Below are positions 59,741 to 64,000 of a stretch of 64,000 nt of DNA, piece by piece (the first letter of the stretch is position 1; every line of letters begins with the position of its first letter). A model generated the notes under the pieces. That model was given only the letters and a program-made list of their open reading frames with translations, ran no database searches and was not told the origin of the DNA. Made by a program: the position numbers and the translations under genes. Origin of the DNA: Myxococcus eversor. Its GTDB lineage: Bacteria; Myxococcota; Myxococcia; Myxococcales; Myxococcaceae. Location: NCBI RefSeq assembly GCF_010894455.1, contig NZ_JAAIXY010000004.1:124001-188000 (forward strand), read 5' to 3'.

Positions 59741-60880
59741 CTACTGGCCCGCGATCTCATACGGCCTGAGAGACACCACCGCGTTGCCGCGTGCTCCACC
59801 ATGGTTGGTGTAGAAGTGGTTCTTCTCCAGGGTGTAGTACGAATCAACGTAGTCATCGTCGTTGCTGAACCATTCACCGGGCATGCGATTCACCAGTTCG
59901 CTGCCCAGGGCCACCAGGGCGGCGATTTCCGGATGGCCCACGGCCGTCAGGATTTGGCTCGCGATGGTGAACAGATAGCTCACCAGCTCTTGATAGTTGG
60001 TGTTGTCGTCGTGCTCCATGAGGATCACGTTCGCCGCCGCCCAGCGGTAGCGGTCCCAGAAGATCAGGACCTGGTTTGGCGAATAGGTCCTCCCGTCTGT
60101 CTCCAGATAGGGCATGTCGACGATATCCAATTGCGGCTCGTCGCGGCTGGGGTCGACACCGTTGACGATGGCATAGACCTCCGCGTCGCCGGAGATCCAC
60201 GGCTCCTCGTCGTCGTTCAGGTAGATGCGGTCGAGCATCGTCACCGGCGTGCTGGTCGCCGACGCGCTGGCGGTCTGGAGTGACGGCATGGGACGCTGGC
60301 CGAGGGCCACGAGGCGCTCGCGCATCAACTTGACTCCGGCGGCCAGGTCCTTGCGCGAGTCGATGTCCACCACCAGCACCGGCCGGTCGGGCATGCGGTG
60401 CACGTCAAGGCGATGCACGGCGCCACGGCGGTCGAAGGCCTCGATGTATTGCCACTGGGCGTCATTCCCATCCGGCTCGTACGCATAGAGGGGTTCAACG
60501 CCTTGCTTCAGCGCCGCCAGCATGGACGCACTGGCGAGACGAAGTTGGAGCAGGCTGTCCAGCTCGCGCTCCAGGCCCTTGCGCTGGCGAATGGTCAGGT
60601 CCGCTCGCCCCACCACCGCCGAGACAGAGGTCGGAGCAGACACCGTGCTCAGCCACTGCTTCAAATCCACCGCGAGGTTCTCATCACTCAGGCGAGAGGC
60701 GAGGTCCCGTCGCAGCACCGCGTCCTGTTTCGCCAGAGTCAGCGCCAGCTCGCGTTTGTCGGCGGCCAACGACACGCTGATGCGTTCGCGCAACGCCGCG
60801 GAATTCAAGGCAGCGGCTTGAGCCTGGTTGGCTTCGCTGAGGCAAAGGAGCAGCGCGACGACCATCCCTATCCGTTTCAT
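59741..60880 (-). CDS. DUF3103-family exported protein
   Basis: Exported protein of 379 residues with a signal peptide (MVVALLLCLSEANQAQAAAL, cleaved near residue 22). The central and C-terminal parts hold the DUF3103-like stretches DEEPWISGDAEVYAIVNGV, QLDIVDMPYLETDGRTY, PNQVLIFWDRYRWAAANV and DDDYVDSYYTLEKNHFY. The acidic, aromatic-rich pattern hints at calcium or polysaccharide binding, but the family has no known function. The start was chosen at MKRIGMVV, which begins the signal peptide. It lies opposite to rbsK and between two copies of a 43-bp repeat derived from the rbsK 3' end, a sign of insertion. Confidence 0.78.
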   Translation of the reverse strand: MKRIGMVVALLLCLSEANQAQAAALNSAALRERISVSLAADKRELALTLAKQDAVLRRDLASRLSDENLAVDLKQWLSTVSAPTSVSAVVGRADLTIRQRKGLERELDSLLQLRLASASMLAALKQGVEPLYAYEPDGNDAQWQYIEAFDRRGAVHRLDVHRMPDRPVLVVDIDSRKDLAAGVKLMRERLVALGQRPMPSLQTASASATSTPVTMLDRIYLNDDEEPWISGDAEVYAIVNGVDPSRDEPQLDIVDMPYLETDGRTYSPNQVLIFWDRYRWAAANVILMEHDDNTNYQELVSYLFTIASQILTAVGHPEIAALVALGSELVNRMPGEWFSNDDDYVDSYYTLEKNHFYTNHGGARGNAVVSLRPYEIAGQ

Positions 60881-61076
60881 TGGATTTTTCCGGTGGTGAG
60901 GGGGGTGATGGGCCAGCAGCCGTATGCGCACGGCGAGTCTGTCCCAGACACAATTGAGCACGGCCCGCACTCCGAAGTCGAACGTCCTCCTCACCTGCAT
61001 GCCCAAAAGGGAGGGGTGTGTGTTCTGGAGTTGCCCCCGTCCAAATCGGACACGGTCAGCGGAATGACTCTGTGCG

Positions 61077-61119
61077 TCGACTCGCCGGTGCTGTCTCCGG
61101 AGTCTGTCTCCTGGTGAGG
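61077..61119 (+). repeat. 43-bp direct repeat, copy 2 (rbsK 3'-end remnant)
   Basis: Second copy of the repeat at 59652-59694, differing at five positions. Translated in the rbsK frame it reads DSPVLSPESVSW and a stop, against DSLALSPEPVSW in rbsK. Weaker similarity to the rbsK product may extend upstream to about 61018 (SKSDTVSGM against NRDQVVSFM). It looks like a diverged piece of a ribokinase 3' end, not a gene. Confidence 0.7.
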
Positions 61120-61156
61120 CGTGGATGCTCCTCGATGGACGGGAGCCAGCAGGGCG

Positions 61157-62005
61157 TCAGCGGAATGCGCTGGCGTGGTCCGCGAGGAAGGCGTCGAGCG
61201 TCCTCGGCTCGGCGCCTGTCAGGTCCTTGACCCCCGAGGAGAGCTGCGATGCCGCGCCTTGTGCGAAGGATTCGAACATTCCTCGGAAGGAGCCCAGCAG
61301 GGCTTCTGGGAGCCCCTGCTTGCGCATGTTCTCGATGACTTCCTCCACTGGCCGGTTGACGTAGGCCACGGGCCGGCCGAGTCGCGCGGAGAGTTTCGCG
61401 GCGACTTCGTCGAACGTGAGCGCCTCCGGCCCCGTGAGGACGTGCACTCCGCTTCGTGGGGATGCGTGCGTGAGCTGCGCGACGGCGCCGCGCGCGATGT
61501 CGCCACTGTCGATGAAGCCGACACGCCCCGTGCCGAAGGCGCCGAAGAAGCGCCCTCCGCTTCGGATGCTCTCCGCGTTCCGGAGAAGGTTCTGCATGAA
61601 GTAGGTGGGCCGCAGCACCGTCCAGCCCAGCCCGCTGGACTGGAGAGAGTCGTCGGCTTGTCCATGCCAGTGGCCGAAGAGGTGGTCCGTCGTCGCGCTC
61701 GCCCCTCGCGTCGAGATGCGCACGACATGTAAGACTCCCGCCTCCTTCGCCGCGTCAATCACCGCGCGGTGCTGTCGCACCAGCCCTTCGTGCGGCGTGC
61801 CATTCAGCAGGACGCGGTCCACTCCCTGGAGCGCGGCCTTGAGCGACTGGGGAGCGTCGAAGTCGCCCACCACGAACTCAACTCCCAACGACTCGCCCTT
61901 GCTCCTGTCCCGCACGAACGCCCGAAACGAGGCGTCGCGCGCACGCAATTGCTGAACGACCTGGCTGCCAATGGAGCCCGTGGCCCCCGTGACGAGGATT
62001 TTCAT
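61157..62005 (-). CDS. NmrA-like NAD(P)-binding oxidoreductase
   Basis: Atypical SDR of 282 residues: MKILVTGATGSIGSQVVQQL for dinucleotide binding, VRDRSKGESLGVEFVVGDF, then VLRPTYFMQNLL, and a C-terminal region with LTGPEALTFDEVAAKLSARLG. It is of the same family as the gene at 25038-25877 but clearly different in sequence. The start ATG follows GGAAGGA. It is divergent from a TetR gene, with a perfect palindrome between them, so it is probably the target of that repressor. Such pairs often respond to electrophiles or quinones (inference). Confidence 0.88.
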   Translation of the reverse strand: MKILVTGATGSIGSQVVQQLRARDASFRAFVRDRSKGESLGVEFVVGDFDAPQSLKAALQGVDRVLLNGTPHEGLVRQHRAVIDAAKEAGVLHVVRISTRGASATTDHLFGHWHGQADDSLQSSGLGWTVLRPTYFMQNLLRNAESIRSGGRFFGAFGTGRVGFIDSGDIARGAVAQLTHASPRSGVHVLTGPEALTFDEVAAKLSARLGRPVAYVNRPVEEVIENMRKQGLPEALLGSFRGMFESFAQGAASQLSSGVKDLTGAEPRTLDAFLADHASAFR

Positions 62006-62042
62006 GCGGTCCTTCCGGCTGGAGTGCGCATGATATCTAGTG

Positions 62043-62058
62043 ACAGAAATATTTCTGT
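62043..62058. promoter_or_regulatory. Perfect 16-bp palindrome, TetR operator candidate
   Basis: ACAGAAATATTTCTGT is a perfect inverted repeat in an AT-rich island between the divergent NmrA-like and TetR genes, 38 bases upstream of the oxidoreductase start and 62 bases upstream of the TetR start. Its size and symmetry suit a TetR dimer controlling both genes. Confidence 0.7.
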
Positions 62059-62120
62059 AAATGTAAGTTTGTTCCACGTTCGTTGCAGGGGATGGAGGCT
62101 GGCGGTAGGGTCCCCCGAGG

Positions 62121-62750
62121 ATGTCGAGCGAGCTGGGGTTGCGAGAGCGCAAGAAGCTGGAGACGCGGCGGCTGCTCGCGGAGGTGGCCACGCGGCTGTT
62201 CGCGGAGCAGGGCTTCGACGCGGTGACAGTGGCGGACATCGCCGCGGCGGCCAACGTGTCGGACAAGACGGTCTTCAACTATTTCCCGACGAAGGAGGAC
62301 CTGGTCCTCAACGGCCGGGAGGAGCAGGAGTCGGAGTTGCTCCGTGCGGTGCGGGAGCGCTCCGCGGCGGAGCCGGTGCTCGCGGTGGTTCGTCGCCACA
62401 CGCTGGCCATCGCCGAGCGTCTGAACGCGCTTCCCGCCGAGCGGCGCGCCGCGTTCCGCAAGGTCATCCAGAGCACCCCGAGCGTGCATACCCGCATCCG
62501 CCAGATGTCGCTCCAATCCGAGGAGCAGCTCGCGCAGATTCTCGCGGAGCAGACGGGCGCCTCGGCCGGAGACCCGACTCCGCGCGTCGTGGCGAGCATC
62601 ATCGGCGTGCTGACTCGACTCGCCTACGGAGTCGGCGGAGGCCCGGCCGGCAAGCGCAGGAGCCACGCCGAGACGGTCGAGAGCATCGTCAATGCGTTCG
62701 AGCTGTGCGAGCAGGGGCTGGCCGCGTATGGCGTCCGCACGCGGCCCTGA
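62121..62750 (+). CDS. TetR-family transcriptional regulator
   Basis: Repressor of 209 residues. The helix-turn-helix runs from TRRLLAEVATRLFAEQGFD through VTVADIAAAANVSDKTVFNYF; the C-terminal ligand domain is helical with no recognised subfamily motif. It is divergent from the NmrA-like oxidoreductase gene with a perfect palindrome between them. The gene downstream is convergent and 12 bases away. Ligand unknown. Confidence 0.92.
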   Translation: MSSELGLRERKKLETRRLLAEVATRLFAEQGFDAVTVADIAAAANVSDKTVFNYFPTKEDLVLNGREEQESELLRAVRERSAAEPVLAVVRRHTLAIAERLNALPAERRAAFRKVIQSTPSVHTRIRQMSLQSEEQLAQILAEQTGASAGDPTPRVVASIIGVLTRLAYGVGGGPAGKRRSHAETVESIVNAFELCEQGLAAYGVRTRP

Positions 62751-62762
62751 GTCCGGGTCGGA

Positions 62763-63773
62763 TCAGCAGTGCTCGGCGGTGTCGCGCAGGCGCTCGGCTT
62801 CGAGCGAGTCGTAGACCTCGCGAATCCAGCGTTCGGCCATGGTGCGGGAGGTGTCGGAGACAGTCCGCGCCTTGTCCTGGGTGTCATCCTCGAACTGCAC
62901 CACGGGGTTCTTCGCATCGCGCGCGGCGGCGGCTGCCAGCAATTCCCGCTCGGAGGCCGTCGGCTCCAGCTTGAAGAGGTCCACGAGCTGGGACACGGCG
63001 CTGTCCTGGAGCTGGCGGTAGTTCAGCAGCCGTGCGGGACCCTGGCGTTCTCGGTATGCCCGCAGCCCCGCTTCGCACAGTCGTGCGAGCATCCGGGCAC
63101 CATACTCCTCCAGCGACAGCTCCGAGAGCGGCCTCGTGTCCAGGCCGACGCGCGCTGACTCCAGCACTCCGGGCAGCATGTGCGCGCCCCGGTGCTTCTG
63201 ATGCGAGGCCATGACCTCCACCGGGTCTCGATACAGGAACAGCCACGGCACTCCGGGAAACGCCTGCTGGAGCAGCGGCAGCTCCAGTACGTGCCATGCA
63301 TCCAGCTTGAGGAAGACGCCCTCTTCCTCGGGGTTCCGCCGTTGCCCGAGCGCCGAGACGACCGCGCGCAGCCACTCGATTCGCTGCGCGTCGGTGACGT
63401 GTCGAAGCCGCAGGTGCATGCGCAGGACGACATCCACGGGGCTCGCTTCAGACAGAACGATGTGGCGAGGCAGTGCGGCGAGGAGCTGCGCGAGCAACGT
63501 CGACCCACAGCGAGACATGTGGAACACGAGGCCCCTGACGGGCAACCCTGGCCGCACGGCCTGACGCGCCACCAGCGTCTCCATCGACGTCTGGTGTCGG
63601 AAGAGCAGGGCGAACGGGTTGCGGAGCCTGCGCTCCAGCGTCTCGTCGAAGAACGGGTCCGTGAAGCGCTTGTCGCCCAGGTGGCACCAGTCGACGCGAG
63701 GCACCTCCCCATCGACGTGGATGCGCGCGGGAATCCAGCCCTCCAGTCGCGCATCATCCGGCGCGAGGCTCAT
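62763..63773 (-). CDS. Sulfotransferase-family protein
   Basis: Protein of 336 residues with the P-loop-like 5'-phosphosulfate binding motif FHMSRCGSTLLAQLLAAL and the 3'-phosphate motif PWLFLYRDPVEVMASH. The family transfers sulfate from PAPS to small molecules, sugars or peptides. The N-terminal 90 residues or so are additional and include PFALLFRHQTSMETL. The ATG overlaps the stop of the upstream Nif11-like gene by 4 bases (ATGA); a TTG two codons earlier is less likely. The coupling suggests that the sulfotransferase acts with the Nif11-type protein. Acceptor unknown. Confidence 0.85.
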   Translation of the reverse strand: MSLAPDDARLEGWIPARIHVDGEVPRVDWCHLGDKRFTDPFFDETLERRLRNPFALLFRHQTSMETLVARQAVRPGLPVRGLVFHMSRCGSTLLAQLLAALPRHIVLSEASPVDVVLRMHLRLRHVTDAQRIEWLRAVVSALGQRRNPEEEGVFLKLDAWHVLELPLLQQAFPGVPWLFLYRDPVEVMASHQKHRGAHMLPGVLESARVGLDTRPLSELSLEEYGARMLARLCEAGLRAYRERQGPARLLNYRQLQDSAVSQLVDLFKLEPTASERELLAAAAARDAKNPVVQFEDDTQDKARTVSDTSRTMAERWIREVYDSLEAERLRDTAEHC

Positions 63774-64000
63774 ACCCAATCTCCGAGCCAGCTCCGACGC
63801 GCGTCCCGGATGAGGTCCTTCAACTCCTCCGCACTGAAGTGACAGCCATGCTCCGCGCCCAGGCGGGTCGCCAGCGCGAGGAAGGCCGACACCTCCATCG
63901 GGGCTCGCAGCGCCTCCTGGAGCGTCAGGTCCTCCAGGACGCGTTGGCGGAAGCGCTCGAAGTCCTCACGCGACACGGGCGCCGCCAGGAGCCATGGCCC
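63770..64000 (-). CDS. Nif11-like domain protein, start uncertain, may extend beyond window
   Basis: Small protein of which at least 68 residues are visible from a GTG at 63976: SREDFERFRQRVLEDLTLQE and FLALATRLGAEHGCHFSAEEL agree with the Nif11/NHLP leader-type domain (short helices, 'FxxxVxxDxxLQ' and 'GxxFSxEEL'). The frame stays open to the window edge without a stop (GPWLLAAPV precedes), so the gene may start further upstream. The C-terminus DARRSWLGDWV has no GG site or Cys-rich core, so it is unlikely to be a lanthipeptide precursor. It is translationally coupled to the sulfotransferase. Confidence 0.65.
   Translation of the reverse strand, partial: GPWLLAAPVSREDFERFRQRVLEDLTLQEALRAPMEVSAFLALATRLGAEHGCHFSAEELKDLIRDARRSWLGDWV

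Noticed and set aside
1-64000. CRISPR arrays, tRNA or rRNA genes, intact insertion sequences
   Set aside because: Looked for and not seen: no regularly spaced repeats, no conserved rRNA tracts, no cloverleaf-like segment with typical TTCGA loop that could be supported, and no transposase.

Overview
The window is GC-rich, densely packed, largely coding DNA from a delta-proteobacterium of the Myxococcota, most likely the Myxococcus/Corallococcus/Pyxidicoccus group. The strongest taxonomic pointer is an intact alternative isovaleryl-CoA (AIB) operon, aibR-aibA-aibB-aibC-mvaS, known from Myxococcus xanthus. Many lipoproteins, abundant two-component proteins and a delta-60 repeat protein fit this. 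No rRNA, tRNA, CRISPR array or intact insertion sequence was seen.

Layout. 1-1398: 3' part of a membrane glycosyltransferase. 1313-10861: four co-directional genes for two complete two-component systems, divergent from a tripartite RND efflux operon (outer-membrane factor, adaptor, pump). 10893-17715: an iron-acquisition locus (TonB-dependent receptor and delta-60 lipoprotein on one side; imelysin-like lipoprotein and HTTM membrane protein on the other), with two Fur-box-like sites in the divergent promoter. 17733-19088: persulfide dioxygenase and rhodanese, divergent. 19195-23191: LysR regulator, Sir2 deacylase, a lipoprotein with a PD-(D/E)XK nuclease signature, a DUF3396 immunity-type protein and another lipoprotein, all on the minus strand. 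23359-32315: MFS pump, NmrA-like oxidoreductase, dihaem lipoprotein, Gfo/Idh/MocA oxidoreductase and small secreted or membrane proteins. 32515-35786: WD40 lipoprotein and a degenerate ATPase-like protein. 35991-41530: hybrid kinase (CHASE3-GAF-HK-3xREC), CheR methyltransferase and REC-kinase. 41555-43060: aldo/keto reductase and a decayed amidohydrolase. 43106-47722: AIB operon with a palindromic operator upstream. 47977-48819: secreted protein with dockerin-like calcium repeats. 49142-57320: a class I lanthipeptide cluster (lanC, precursor, lanB, HlyD-type adaptor, C39-peptidase ABC exporter), with an orphan adaptor gene opposed to it. 58727-64000: ribokinase, a DUF3103 protein between two copies of a 43-bp repeat, an NmrA/TetR divergent pair with a palindromic operator, and a sulfotransferase preceded by a Nif11-like gene.

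The two most promising systems are (i) the lipoprotein-nuclease/immunity pair at 19816-21530, which has the layout expected of SitA/SitI-type toxins delivered by outer-membrane exchange in myxobacteria, and (ii) the lanthipeptide cluster. Its 58-residue precursor places all three cysteines before most of the Ser/Thr residues, and its cyclase carries a Cys-Cys-Gly instead of a Cys-His-Gly zinc motif. Functional assignments rest on motif recognition by eye; no database search was run.
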